From: Snodgrassella communis
GTDB taxonomy: Bacteria; Pseudomonadota; Gammaproteobacteria; Burkholderiales; Neisseriaceae
Length of the DNA stretch: 64,000 nt
Assembly (NCBI RefSeq): GCF_914768045.1
Contig: NZ_CAJZCD010000001.1
Location: forward strand, 372,001 to 436,000
Direction: 5' to 3'
The position numbers were made by a program, and so were the translations under genes. Shown here one piece after another: positions 30,342 to 40,200 of this stretch (its first letter is position 1; every line of letters begins with the position of its first letter). The notes beneath the pieces were generated by a model. The model did no database searches. It was not told the origin of the DNA and saw only the letters and a program-made list of their open reading frames with translations.

Positions 30342-32033
30342 TTACTTGTTCTCAGCCTGTGCCTGCCACGTATCCCGCAAAGTTACCGTACGGTTAAATA
30401 CCGGATTTTCTGCACTGTGATCATAGCGATCAGTTACAAAATAGCCCAGACGTTCAAACTGATAACGTGTTTCCGGTGCCAGCGTATTCGCCACCGGCTC
30501 CACCAATGCATCAATTTCCGTTACCGATGCCGGATTCAGAAATTCAATAAAATCACGATACTGTCCATCGTCACCGCGCACCGCATCCGGGCGTTCAACC
30601 GTAAACAGGCGGTCATACAAACGTACTGTAGCCGATACAGCATGTTCAGTAGACAACCAGTGAATCACCCCTTTCACCTTGCGCCCTTGTGGCTTAGAAG
30701 CAAGTGTGTCGTGGTCTATCGAACATTTCAGCGACACCACCCGACCAGATGCATCCTGTACCACTTCCTCACACTTAATCACATAACTGTAACGCAGACG
30801 CACTTCCCCACCCAGAGTCAGGCGCTGCCAGCCTTTAGGCGGATCCAGTGCAAAATCGTCGGCTTCAATATAAATCGTTTTAGTCAGCGGCATCAGGCGT
30901 TCGCCCATTTCCGGGTGATGCGGATGAAACGGTGCTTCTCGGCTTTGCGTTAACGCCTCATCAAAATTAATCAGCTCCACCTTAATCGGATTGAGCACCG
31001 CAATCATCCGTGGTGCAACACTTTCCAGATCTTCACGAATTGCGCCTTCCAGCACACTCATGTCCACCACATTTTCACTTTTGGAAATACCTACCCGTTT
31101 AGCAAACAGGCGCAGCCCCTCCGGCGTATAGCCCCGGCGACGCATACCAGAAATCGTAGGCATACGCGGGTCGTCCCAGCCAGACACATGATCCTGCACC
31201 ACCAGCTGATTGAGCTTGCGTTTCGACGTAATCGAATACAACAATTCCAGCCGGGAAAATTCATACTGATGTGGCTGATGCGCAATTTCGATATTTTCCA
31301 CTACCCAGTCGTATAAAGGCCGGTGTGATTCAAATTCCAGCGTACACAGTGAATGGGTAATATTTTCAATCGCATCTGAAATTGCATGCGTATAATCATA
31401 CATCGGATAAATAACCCATTTATCGCCGGTACGATGATGATGTACACGACGAATACGGTAAATCACCGGATCGCGTAGATTAATATTGCCCGCAGCCATA
31501 TCAATTTTCAGCCGCAGCGTTTTACTGCCATCCGGAAACTCACCATCACGCATACGTGCAAACAAATCCAGATTTTCCTCAATCGTACGCTCACGATATG
31601 GGCTATTTTTACCTGGCTCCGTCAGCGTGCCACGATACTGGCGCATTTCCTCCGCATCCAGATCATCCACATATGCCTTGCCGGCTTTAATCAGCTCCAG
31701 CGCATATTCATACAGGCGCTCGAAATAATCCGAAGCAAAACACTCCTCATTCCACTGAAAGCCCAGCCACTGCACATCTTCCTTAATCGAGCGCACATAC
31801 TCGTCCGATTCTTTTTCCGGATTCGTATCGTCAAAGCGCAGATTACACAAACCATCATAAATATAAGCCAAACCAAAATTCAGGCAGATAGATTTAGCGT
31901 GGCCGATATGCAGATAACCATTTGGTTCAGGAGGAAAGCGCGTTATCACCCGCTGGCATTTTCCGCTTTGCAGGTCATCCTCAATAATAGAGCGTATAAA
32001 ATGATTATCGGCAAACTGATCTTTATTAAGCAT
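30342..32033 (-). CDS. glnS: Glutamine--tRNA ligase
   Basis: GlnRS charges tRNA-Gln in the cytoplasm. 563 residues from [13 protein letters not shown]. The class I HIGH motif is at residues 42-45 ([15 protein letters not shown]), and the KMSKS equivalent is ITSKRKL. The anticodon-binding beta-barrels follow. The upstream in-frame extension to 32093 lacks similarity. The ribosome binding site is weak. It marks the last core gene before the strand-composition change and the lipoprotein array. Confidence 0.97.
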   Translation of the reverse strand: MLNKDQFADNHFIRSIIEDDLQSGKCQRVITRFPPEPNGYLHIGHAKSICLNFGLAYIYDGLCNLRFDDTNPEKESDEYVRSIKEDVQWLGFQWNEECFASDYFERLYEYALELIKAGKAYVDDLDAEEMRQYRGTLTEPGKNSPYRERTIEENLDLFARMRDGEFPDGSKTLRLKIDMAAGNINLRDPVIYRIRRVHHHRTGDKWVIYPMYDYTHAISDAIENITHSLCTLEFESHRPLYDWVVENIEIAHQPHQYEFSRLELLYSITSKRKLNQLVVQDHVSGWDDPRMPTISGMRRRGYTPEGLRLFAKRVGISKSENVVDMSVLEGAIREDLESVAPRMIAVLNPIKVELINFDEALTQSREAPFHPHHPEMGERLMPLTKTIYIEADDFALDPPKGWQRLTLGGEVRLRYSYVIKCEEVVQDASGRVVSLKCSIDHDTLASKPQGRKVKGVIHWLSTEHAVSATVRLYDRLFTVERPDAVRGDDGQYRDFIEFLNPASVTEIDALVEPVANTLAPETRYQFERLGYFVTDRYDHSAENPVFNRTVTLRDTWQAQAENK

Positions 32034-32634
32034 AGTTATTCTGAATATGTGCAAAGGCGTTTTCAGAATGGCAATTTCTGAAACACCAACCAAAAAGTTA
32101 TAATTATATACCTATTTTATATAAGCAATATACAATTATACTAAACAAAAATGTATTAAATAGTGCAGTAATAGTTAAGCAAATACTAAACTAAATCAAG
32201 CCAAACACAAAAAATATTTTACCAAATTCTTAAATTTAGTAAAAATCCGTAATACCCGCCACTCAATTCTCTCCACCGAAAACCGCCCAAGTAAATGGCT
32301 GATGATGATAAAACAACAATTATTTGCTTTACACGCTCCCCGTACAGCCAATAGCACTTCTTAGAATCACCACCACAATACTGCTTGGCTAGACAGCTCA
32401 TTACCCACAACTACCCACTATCCCCACACCAAATACCGTCTGCCAGCACCACCACCTTTACAATATCCGTGCATTACTGAAATTTCAACAGATTTAAATG
32501 AAATCTTTTCTGCCACACAAAATACAAGTTATATAGCATATAAAAATCATACCACTAACCCTCTGCGCGCATAACCAACCAGCAACAGCTAAAGGCGAAA
32601 ATCAGCAACCATAGCTAAAATAAATATACAGCGC
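32034..32634. other. Intergenic region at the composition switch, left edge of the array
   Basis: About 600 bases without a supported gene. The first 200 bases are extremely AT-rich and contain an imperfect inverted repeat (about 32217-32244). The plus strand is strongly C/A-rich to about 32.6 kb, whereas the non-coding DNA just beyond is G/T-rich. One near-match to a DnaA box (TTACCCACA, about 32401-32409) is present, too little to call an origin. Repeat homology of the array starts abruptly at the stop codon of the first lipoprotein gene (about 32631). Confidence 0.5.
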
Positions 32635-33411
32635 TTATTTGCTGGGTACAGGCAATTTGCCCTGCTGCTCTAATTCGCGAATATATTCGGGCAAGATTAC
32701 TTGCGGGATATTTTGGCGTTCTTGCTTTATCGCATCCAGCTTGGCTTTGTTGCGCCGATAATCAGCCATGGATTTAATGATAGGACGCGGGGTGCATAGT
32801 TTCTGGCTTTTGGCAAACAGCTTGTAATGCATGGGGGTATCTTTGCCCTCCGCCACCGTACCATAAGTAATATAAAGCTGATTGCAGGCTAAAAAATGAA
32901 CGGTAATATTCGCTACTTTGCCAAAATCATCGCCGGCAAACGCTGGCGGTGGTGGTAAAGGGATGACTGCGGAGTAGTTTTCGCTATATTGCTGAATAAT
33001 TGCTCGCTCATTTTCATCAACATTAACTCCAGGTAGATTTAATCCTCTTGCATGCCAGCCAGGATACGGTAAAACACGCCAATAAATTCGCGCAGTCATG
33101 CCCGGCTTCCATTTCGCCGGCAGATAGGCAGCGCCACAGGTGGAACCGCCGCCATAGCGTGTTTTACCTACTTCATAATCATCTACACCATTAGTGCCGG
33201 GAATACAGCCGCCATTAATCGAACCACCCGACATGTTTTCATAGTTGTATTCGAGCGCCTCTACCGGCGCAGCATAGGATTTGTTTTTGCCGGAGGTAAC
33301 ACCAACAAAGGGCTCAAAGCCACCACCACATGCGCTTAGGGCGGTGGTGGTGAGCAGTAGGCTGGTTAATTTTGCCAGTTTTGGTAAGGTAGTTGCAGAT
33401 TGGTCAGTCAT
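32635..33411 (-). CDS. DUF3304-type lipoprotein, copy A (probable effector immunity protein)
   Basis: 258 residues. The lipoprotein signal ends in LSAC (Cys28), so the mature protein is probably attached to the outer membrane facing the periplasm. The DUF3304 pattern is visible: YGGGSTCGAAYLPAKWKPGM, then ITVHFLACNQLYITYG. Context beside a DUF2235 phospholipase suggests it neutralises that toxin; this is inference. It differs from its sister copies mainly at residues 119-147 (here HARGLNLPGVNVDENERAII). It is the last copy on the left; unlike most others it lacks the 3' hairpin and terminator because repeat homology ends at its stop codon. Confidence 0.85.
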   Translation of the reverse strand: MTDQSATTLPKLAKLTSLLLTTTALSACGGGFEPFVGVTSGKNKSYAAPVEALEYNYENMSGGSINGGCIPGTNGVDDYEVGKTRYGGGSTCGAAYLPAKWKPGMTARIYWRVLPYPGWHARGLNLPGVNVDENERAIIQQYSENYSAVIPLPPPPAFAGDDFGKVANITVHFLACNQLYITYGTVAEGKDTPMHYKLFAKSQKLCTPRPIIKSMADYRRNKAKLDAIKQERQNIPQVILPEYIRELEQQGKLPVPSK

Positions 33412-33535
33412 AAGTTGCTCCTTTATGCCGGGGAATAGTGGGATTATTTTGTACTAGGCTGGGGGTAGTTCTTGGATTAATTCTTTGCTTGCTTTCACTT
33501 GCCTGTTGCAGTAGCCGGCTTGTTTGTTTATGTTA

Positions 33536-33566
33536 ATTATATCGCAATATTTTAGTTAGTTATCAA
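33536..33566 (-). promoter_or_regulatory. Candidate sigma-70 promoter of copy A
   Basis: Minus strand -35 TTGATA (33561-33566) and perfect -10 TATAAT (33536-33541), spacing 19. It is conserved in all array spacers. The spacing is slightly long, so the -35 may be shifted by a base. Confidence 0.6.
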
Positions 33567-33772
33567 TTGGGCGCTGCTACTTTGGGCGATGTAGGTAGAT
33601 ATGGAATTATGCTGCGCATTTTGGCTGATTAGCGCCATAATATTGCGTGGTAAGGCTGAAAACAGCTTGAGGCGAAAGCAAAAAAAAACAGCCCGGCAAG
33701 CGGGCATGGTGGCAGATTAGAAAGGCAGTATTAATGGCTATTGCTGCTATGGGCTAAGCCGCCGACAAGTAT

Positions 33773-33793
33773 GCTGGCCGCCGAGCGGCCAGC
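33773..33793 (-). ncRNA. Conserved 3' hairpin after copy B
   Basis: Perfect 9-bp stem GCTGGCCGC/GCGGCCAGC with a 3-base loop, about ten bases after the stop codon of copy B. Flanking GCCGCC/GGCGGC bases can extend it. Annotated as an mRNA structural element, not an independent RNA gene. Confidence 0.6.
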
Positions 33794-33803
33794 TAGGCGG
33801 CGC

Positions 33804-34580
33804 TTATTTGCTGGGTACAGGCAATTTGCCCTGCTGCTCTAATTCGCGAATATATTCGGGCAAGATTACTTGCGGGATATTTTGGCGTTCTTTCTTTATC
33901 GCATCCAGCTTAGCTTTGTTGCGCCGATAATCAGCCATGGATTTAATGATAGGACGCGGGGTGCATAGTTTCTGGCTTTTGGCAAACAGCTTGTAATGCA
34001 TGGGGGTATCTTTGCCCTCCGCCACCGTACCATAAGTAATATAAAGCTGATTGCAGGCTAAAAAATGGACGGTAATATTCGCTACTTTGCCAAAATCATC
34101 TCCGGCAAACGCTGGCGGCGGCGGTAAAGGGATGACTGCGGAGTAGTTTTCGATATATTGTTCTATTGCTCGGCTTTCATTTTGGTCAAAATTTACTCCA
34201 GGTAAATTTAGCATTTTTGCATGCCAACCGGGATAAGGCAAAACTGTCCAATAAATCCGCGCGGTCATGCCCGGCTTCCATTTCGCCGGCAGATAGGCTG
34301 CGCCACAGGTCGAACCGCCGCCATAGCGTCTTTTACCCACTTCGTAATCATCCACGCCCGGGGTTTTGGGAATACAGCCGCCATTAATCGAACCACCCGA
34401 CATGTTTTCATAGTTGTATTCGAGCGCCTCTACCGGCGCAGCATAGGATTTGTTTTTGCCGGAGGTAACACCAACAAAGGGCTCAAAGCCACCGCCACAT
34501 GCGCTTAGGGCGGTGGTGGTGAGCAGTAGGCTGGTTAATTTTGCCAGTTTCGCTAGGGTTGTTGCTGATTGCTCAGTCAT
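33804..34580 (-). CDS. DUF3304-type lipoprotein, copy B (probable immunity protein)
   Basis: 258 residues, almost identical to copy A at both ends. The N-terminus reads MTEQSATTLAKLAKL as in C and F, where A and D have MTDQSATTLPKLAKL. Residues 71-74 are KTPG instead of GTNG. The variable segment reads HAKMLNLPGVNFDQNESRAI. It has its own promoter, AAAGGAG ribosome binding site, 3' hairpin and terminator, so it can be expressed independently of its neighbours. Confidence 0.85.
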   Translation of the reverse strand: MTEQSATTLAKLAKLTSLLLTTTALSACGGGFEPFVGVTSGKNKSYAAPVEALEYNYENMSGGSINGGCIPKTPGVDDYEVGKRRYGGGSTCGAAYLPAKWKPGMTARIYWTVLPYPGWHAKMLNLPGVNFDQNESRAIEQYIENYSAVIPLPPPPAFAGDDFGKVANITVHFLACNQLYITYGTVAEGKDTPMHYKLFAKSQKLCTPRPIIKSMADYRRNKAKLDAIKKERQNIPQVILPEYIRELEQQGKLPVPSK

Positions 34581-34704
34581 AGGTTGCTCCTTTATGCCGG
34601 GGAATAGTGGGATTATTTTGTACTAGGCTGGGGGTGATTCTTGGATTAATTCTTTGCTTGCTTTCACTTGCCTGTTGCAGTAGCCGGCTTGTTTGTTTAT
34701 GTTA

Positions 34705-34735
34705 ATTATATCGCAATATTTTAGTTAGTTATCAA
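34705..34735 (-). promoter_or_regulatory. Candidate sigma-70 promoter of copy B
   Basis: TTGATA (34730-34735) and TATAAT (34705-34710) on the minus strand, 19-base spacing, as in the other spacers. Confidence 0.6.
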
Positions 34736-34940
34736 TTGGGCGCTGCTGCTTTGGGCGATGTAGGTAAATATGGAATTATGCTGCGCATTTTGGCTGATTA
34801 GCGCCATAATATTGCGTGGTAAGGCTGAAAACAGCTTGAGGCGAAAGCAAAAAAACAGCCCGGCAAGCGGGCATGGTGGCAGATTAGAAAGGCAGTATTA
34901 ATGGCTATTGCTGCTATGGGCTAAGCCGCTGCACAAGTAT

Positions 34941-34961
34941 GCTGGTCGCCGAGCGACCAGC
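34941..34961 (-). ncRNA. 3' hairpin after copy C, with compensatory base change
   Basis: Stem GCTGGTCGC/GCGACCAGC. Compared with copies B and D, one C-G pair has become a T-A pair with both sides changed, so pairing is kept. This favours a structural role in the RNA. Confidence 0.65.
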
Positions 34962-34971
34962 TAGGTGGCGC

Positions 34972-35748
34972 TTATTTGCCGGGTACAGGCAATTTGCCCT
35001 GCTGCTCTAATTCACGAATATATTCGGGCAAGATTACTTGCGGGATATTTTGGCGTTCTTGCTTTATCACATCCAGCTTAGCTTTGTTGCGCCGATAATC
35101 AGCCATGGATTTGATTGATGGGCGCGGGGTACATAGTTTCTGGCTTTTGGCAAACAGCTTGTAATGCATAGGGGTATCTTTGCCCTCCGCCACCGTACCA
35201 TAAGTAATATAAAGCTGATTGCAGGCTAAAAAATGAACGGTAATATTCGCTACTTTGCCAAAATCATCGCCGGCAAATGCTGGCGGTGGCGGTAAAGGGA
35301 TGACGGCAGAATGGTTTTCATAATATTGTCCAATTATGTTTTTTTCATTTTGATCAAAATTTACTCCAGGAATATTTAGCATACGTGCTTTCCAACCGGG
35401 ATATGGTAAAACACGCCAATAAATTCGCGCAGTCATGCCCGGCTTCCATTTGGCTGGCAGATAGGCAGCGCCACAGGTGGAACCGCCGCCATAGCGTCTT
35501 TTACCCACCTCGTAATCATCTACACCATTAGTGCCGGGAATACAGCCGCCATTAATCGAACCACCCGACATGTTTTCATAGTTGTATTCGAGCGCCTCTA
35601 CTGGCGCGGCATAGGATTTGTTTTTGCCGGAAGTAACACCAACAAAGGGCTCAAAGCCGCCGCCACATGCGCTTAGGGCAGTGGTGGTGAGCAGTAGGCT
35701 GGTTAATTTTGCCAGTTTCGCTAGGGTTGTTGCTGATTGCTCAGTCAT
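34972..35748 (-). CDS. DUF3304-type lipoprotein, copy C (probable immunity protein)
   Basis: 258 residues with lipobox LSAC. The variable segment reads KARMLNIPGVNFDQNEKNII and is followed by NHSAVIPL instead of NYSAVIPL. A 120-base block over this segment (35301-35420) is identical to one in copy E (42076-42195), although the two genes differ on both sides of it. IIKSM near residue 211 is SIKSM here. Own promoter, hairpin and terminator. Confidence 0.85.
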   Translation of the reverse strand: MTEQSATTLAKLAKLTSLLLTTTALSACGGGFEPFVGVTSGKNKSYAAPVEALEYNYENMSGGSINGGCIPGTNGVDDYEVGKRRYGGGSTCGAAYLPAKWKPGMTARIYWRVLPYPGWKARMLNIPGVNFDQNEKNIIGQYYENHSAVIPLPPPPAFAGDDFGKVANITVHFLACNQLYITYGTVAEGKDTPMHYKLFAKSQKLCTPRPSIKSMADYRRNKAKLDVIKQERQNIPQVILPEYIRELEQQGKLPVPGK

Positions 35749-35872
35749 AGGTTGCTCCTTTATGCCGGGGAATAGTGGGATTATTTTGTACTAGGCTGGG
35801 GGTGATTCTTGGATTAATTCTTTGCTTGCTTTCACTTGCCTGTTGCAGTAGCCGGCTTGTTTGTTTATGTTA

Positions 35873-35903
35873 ATTATATCGCAATATTTTAGTTAGTTAT
35901 CAA
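35873..35903 (-). promoter_or_regulatory. Candidate sigma-70 promoter of copy C
   Basis: TTGATA (35898-35903) and TATAAT (35873-35878) on the minus strand, 19-base spacing. Confidence 0.6.
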
Positions 35904-36107
35904 TTGGGCGCTGCTACTTTGGGCGATGTAGGTAGATATGGAATTATGCTGCGCATTTTGGCTGATTAGCGCCATAATATTGCGTGGTAAGGCTGAAAAC
36001 AGCTTGAGGCGAAAGCAAAAAAACAGCCCGGCAAGCGGGCATGGTGGCAGATTAGAAAGGCAGTATTAATGGCTATTGCTGCTATGGGCTAAGCCGCCGA
36101 CAAGTAT

Positions 36108-36128
36108 GCTGGCCGCTCGGCGGCCAGC
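36108..36128 (-). ncRNA. 3' hairpin after copy D
   Basis: Stem GCTGGCCGC/GCGGCCAGC as after copy B, but the loop is the reverse complement (TCG instead of CGA on the plus strand). Confidence 0.6.
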
Positions 36129-36138
36129 TAGGCGGCAC

Positions 36139-36915
36139 TTATTTGCCGGGTACAGGCAATTTGCCCTGCTGCTCTAATTCGCGAATATATTCGGGCAAGA
36201 TTACTTGCGGGATATTTTGGCGTTCTTGCTTTATTGCATCCAGCTTAGCTTTGTTGCGCCGATAATCAGCCATGGATTTAATGATAGGACGCGGGGTGCA
36301 TAGTTTCTGGCTTTTGGCAAACAGCTTGTAATGCATGGGGGTATCTTTGCCCTCCGCCACCGTACCATAAGTAATATAAAGCTGATTGCAGGCTAAAAAA
36401 TGAACGGTAATATTCGCTACTTTGCCAAAATCATCGCCGGCAAATGCTGGCGGTGGCGGTAAAGGGATGACTGCGGAGTAGTTTTCATCATATTGGTCGA
36501 TTGCAGCTAATTCATTTCTGTCTCTAACTAATCCAGGAACATTTAATACCTTGGCATGCCAGCCAGGGTACGGTAAAACACGCCAATGAATACGCGCGGT
36601 CATGCCCGGCTTCCATTTCGCCGGCAGATAGGCAGCACCACAGGTGGAACCGCCACCATAGCGTGTTTTACCCACTTCATAATCATCTACACCATTAGTG
36701 CCGGGAATACAGCCGCCATTAATCGAACCACCTGACATGTTTTCATAGTTGTATTCGAGCGCCTCTACCGGCGCAGCATAGGATTTGTTTTTGCCGGAGG
36801 TAACACCAACAAAGGGCTCAAAGCCGCCGCCACATGCGCTTAGGGCAGTGGTGGTGAGCAGTAGGCTGGTTAATTTTGCCAGTTTTGGTAAGGTAGTTGC
36901 AGATTGGTCAGTCAT
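36139..36915 (-). CDS. DUF3304-type lipoprotein, copy D (first copy downstream of the effector)
   Basis: 258 residues. The variable segment reads HAKVLNVPGLVRDRNELAAI, distinct from A-C but like copy F. It is the copy immediately downstream of the phospholipase gene. Repeat homology stops at its start codon: the shared leader and promoter are missing and the ribosome binding site is AAGAGAG. It must be driven from the unique region at 36916-37156 or by read-through past the effector terminator. By position it is the best candidate for the cognate immunity gene. Confidence 0.85.
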   Translation of the reverse strand: MTDQSATTLPKLAKLTSLLLTTTALSACGGGFEPFVGVTSGKNKSYAAPVEALEYNYENMSGGSINGGCIPGTNGVDDYEVGKTRYGGGSTCGAAYLPAKWKPGMTARIHWRVLPYPGWHAKVLNVPGLVRDRNELAAIDQYDENYSAVIPLPPPPAFAGDDFGKVANITVHFLACNQLYITYGTVAEGKDTPMHYKLFAKSQKLCTPRPIIKSMADYRRNKAKLDAIKQERQNIPQVILPEYIRELEQQGKLPVPGK

Positions 36916-37156
36916 ATATCTCTCTTTTATTTTGTACTCAAGGTGGTAATTAAATTATTTTTATGATGCTGTTTATTGGTTCAGTTTAATTTTTTAATGT
37001 TCAGTAGGCACGCCACTGCTGTTTTTGTATTTTCAGCTTATAGCTTCTCCTTAAGGTTTTAATTAGGTATCAATAACTTAATTATAAGCGCTTGTACCGG
37101 ATGATGCACGTTTTTTTGTGGCCGCCATAGCGGCTGCGGTGTATATATAGCGCGCA
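36916..37156 (-). other. Unique region between effector terminator and copy D
   Basis: About 240 bases that replace the usual array leader. A perfect TATAAT (37081-37086, minus strand) may be the -10 of a promoter for copy D; no good -35 is seen. Also holds a GC-rich imperfect hairpin near 37120-37140. Confidence 0.45.
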
Positions 37157-37200
37157 GCTAAAATAAAACGCCACGGCATCGGTATGGATGCAATGGCGTT
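37157..37200 (-). terminator. Terminator of the DUF2235 effector gene
   Basis: Stem AACGCCA/TGGCGTT (37167-37173 with 37194-37200) with an inner GCATC/GATGC stem, followed on the minus strand by TTTATTTTAG. It lies 45 bases past the stop codon. Confidence 0.8.
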
Positions 37201-37244
37201 GTGGTGGAAGTCGGCGTTAATGAAACGCGGAATTCAGCTTACTG

Positions 37245-40200
37245 CTAAATCAGCCAGCTTTGCAATGCTTTTTTTATTAATTCAAGCTTTTGGGGTGAAA
37301 CCGCCTGTAGCTGTGGCGGGATGTCGCCTGTTTGCAACTGTTGCAGCAGGCGGCGGATTTCCGGCTGGCTGCGGCTGGCGATGTTTTCCGGCAGATACTG
37401 GTTGATTTCCAATTGGCCAAGGCCGAGCTGATTTAGGGCTGAGCGGTTTATCTGTTCTACTGCCTGATCGTAGATATCGCCGCTGCTGTTGTGATAAAAG
37501 GCCTGCGCCAGGGTTTGCGGCGGCTGTGCACCGTGTTCGAGCAGTGCGGTACTGGTTTCGCTGCTGCGCCTGAGGTTTTGCTGGTACTGGCTAAGCTGTT
37601 GGCGAAAATGCGCAGCCAGGCTGTCTTGGCTGATGTCATCCAAGCTGGGCGGCTGTAACAGGCTGGTTTGCGGTATGCCGGCTAGCGGATCGGTATACAC
37701 TTTCAGCCCCTGCTGGAGCGCGGCCTGAAGCTGCGGCTGATCGATGCTGCCCGCTTTTGCCTGCTGTACGGCAGCTTGCAGTTGTTGCTGATTGTTGCTT
37801 ACTTTCTCAAGCATTTTACTTAGCTGCTGTGCCTGCTGCTGTATTTGCGGGTCAGATAAGGCCTGCTGATCGAGTTTTCTTTGCTGCTCAAGCAATAGCT
37901 CGCGGATTTCATTCAGATTTTTAATGGTTTCATCGCTATTCTGAATTATCTGATCCAAGGTTTTATCGGCAAAGTCTTTGTCTGACCAGCGCTGCTGCTG
38001 CGCATATTCGTTTTTAATCTGTTCGAGCGCGGTTTGCATGTCTTTGCTAAACTGGCGCAGCTTTTTCAGGTTGTCGCTGTTGGGCAGGATTTTACCGGTA
38101 TCGGGGTCGATGGCCAGTGCTTCATAGTCTTTGGTAAGCATGTCCCAAGCGGCTTTATCTGCTGCGGTTACAAACAGCTCGGGATTGTTGAGGCCAATCA
38201 GGATGTAGGCCGGATTGCCGTATTTAACCCCCATATAGGCACTGCGGGCAATACCGGCAATACCAACTACGCGCTCAGCCAGTAACACGGGTGACAGCGG
38301 CTTATTGGAAAAGCCACCGCTAAATACCAGACGGTGGGCAAAATAGCTGGTAAAAGGCTCGCGGCTGCCGAGCACGGAATCATGCATAAACCAGGCACGG
38401 GAGTCGTGGACGTGGTTATCAAACATCTGCACCATATGCGAATAGGTGGCGGAATATTTTTCGGCATGGGTTTTCAGGCGTTGCCGTAGGACTACCCGGT
38501 CGCGCATATCGGCCTGAAGGAGGCGCTGCCAGATATCTTTGGCGGCGTTGACAGCCAGATTGGCGCCACGTACATGCTGATAGCGCTGGCGCAGTATGTT
38601 GAGCATTGCACCACTAATCAGGGAGCCCTTATCGGCATTCGCCCACAAATCGCCGATTTCCTGCGCCGAAAAATCCCATGGCTGGCGATCTTTATCGCCG
38701 GCAGCGCCGGCCGGATGCCGCTGCTCCACAAAGGATTTGGCCAGCGGCGGAATAGGCAGCGGATTGTCTGGTGGCTCCGGTGTTTTAAGCTTGGCCGGAT
38801 CGGCGCCGAAATACAGGGTATCGCCATTGGTGTGAATATCCTGATATTCGGCGGCCTCGTCATCGTTATTGAGCATATACATGCTGCCGGCAAATACGGT
38901 GGAAACCAGAAAACCGGCCGACAGCATGTTTTCCAGATGGAATTCATGCAAATAATCGGCCTTGAATTCTTTGGCGCCTTCGATTAAGTCCCAGCCATCG
39001 TTGCCGGCGGAGTAATTTTTGTTGATAATGCCGTCGAGAAATTTGCTGCGCTCAGCTTGGGGAATGCTGTCTAGCCCAGCCTGCTGCCACAGCTCATCAT
39101 TATCTACTGTGCGTTTATGAGGCAGATTGCCCTTGCTGGCTTCGTTGGCCTCTTTGCGCCCCTGTTCAATCAGCTTGGTGCGACCTTTTTTGGTGTCTTT
39201 GTCTTCCTTTTCGGCAAGGCTGCCATCGGCAGTAAGCGATAAGCCCAGATAGTTTGCATAGCCGCCAATACCGGAGCGTACCCAGCGCAGAATGCGGTAG
39301 GCAGTGAAATGGTGAATCTGTTTTTGCAGCGCAGTACTGATATTACCGGTTTCCAGCGTTTTTAACCAGCTATTGAAAAGCGCTACTATCTTCGACTGGA
39401 CATCAAACTCACTTTCAGTATCTTTATTCATAAACTCATAGTTTTTTAACTGAAAGCGCGGATGCTTTTGCATGTCTTTCTTTAATTCCGGATGATCCTG
39501 TAATACCTGCAAAGGCATACCATGCTGCCAGCAACGCGCATACATATCGTGCAGGGCAATCTGTGACAGTACATAGCCGGTACCGTAGTTGCTTTTAAAC
39601 TGCTCGCCGGGCGGATAGCCGCCGCCAATATCGGAGTGTACGCCCGGATAAACGTATTCCTTGAAATTGCCTTTGGGATAGCCGCCATCAATGCAGATGC
39701 TATCTACGGAAAAGCTTTTGCGCTGCTCATGGGCAGAGACAAAATGGTAGCAATTTTTAACAAAGCCGGCGCTGCCGGCGCGCTGTAAGGACATGGTACG
39801 GTGCGCCCAGGAGCAGTGGCCGGTAACCATGGCCACCAGCGGCGACATGCCCACGGTAGCCACGGTATCAAACAGGCCACACATTTCGATATAGATGGGA
39901 ATACCAAGCAGCTTAAGCTCAAGCTCCTGGCTGGGCGGCGCGCCAGCGGGGGCAATGGCGGCCTGGCCTTGAGGCGCAGCAGTGGGTGCAGCAGCACTGC
40001 TTACTGGGCTGGCAGACGCAGCAGCAGGCTCTTTATCTTTATCTTTATCTTCTGCATTCTGCGCGGCTTCGGCTTGAGCTTGGGCGGCGGCTCGATTGTC
40101 CTGCCGCTGCTTGATGCGCTCCTGCGCCTGCTGCTCCTGTAATTGCGCCAACTGGGCGCGGGCGGCGGCGTTTTCGTCGCGGTCGAGCAGGTAGTCAAGC

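Larger units (their letters stand above)
33412..33803 (-). repeat. Array spacer between copies A and B
   Basis: A ~390-base spacer, nearly identical to those at 34581, 35749, 42524 and 43693. Read on the minus strand it carries the 3' hairpin and a terminator of copy B (GCCCG/CGGGC stem then a T run, 33681-33705), a promoter for copy A, and a ~125-base leader ending in AAAGGAG just before the start codon. Confidence 0.9.
34581..34971 (-). repeat. Array spacer between copies B and C
   Basis: Same ~390-base spacer. Terminator of copy C at 34849-34872, 3' hairpin of copy C at 34941-34961, promoter for copy B at 34705-34735, AAAGGAG leader end at copy B. Confidence 0.9.
35749..36138 (-). repeat. 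Array spacer between copies C and D
   Basis: Same spacer type. Terminator of copy D at 36017-36040, 3' hairpin of copy D at 36108-36128, promoter for copy C at 35873-35903. Confidence 0.9.

Noticed and set aside
32034-32634. Candidate oriC at the composition switch.
   Set aside because: AT-rich DNA is present, but only one imperfect DnaA box was found and no origin-linked genes lie nearby. The switch itself is reported as a finding without calling an origin.
33982-34508. Plus-strand frames antisense to the lipoprotein copies (for example 34166-34387 and 34221-34508).
   Set aside because: They recur only because the sense genes are repeated, and their sequence changes wherever the sense gene varies; shadow frames.
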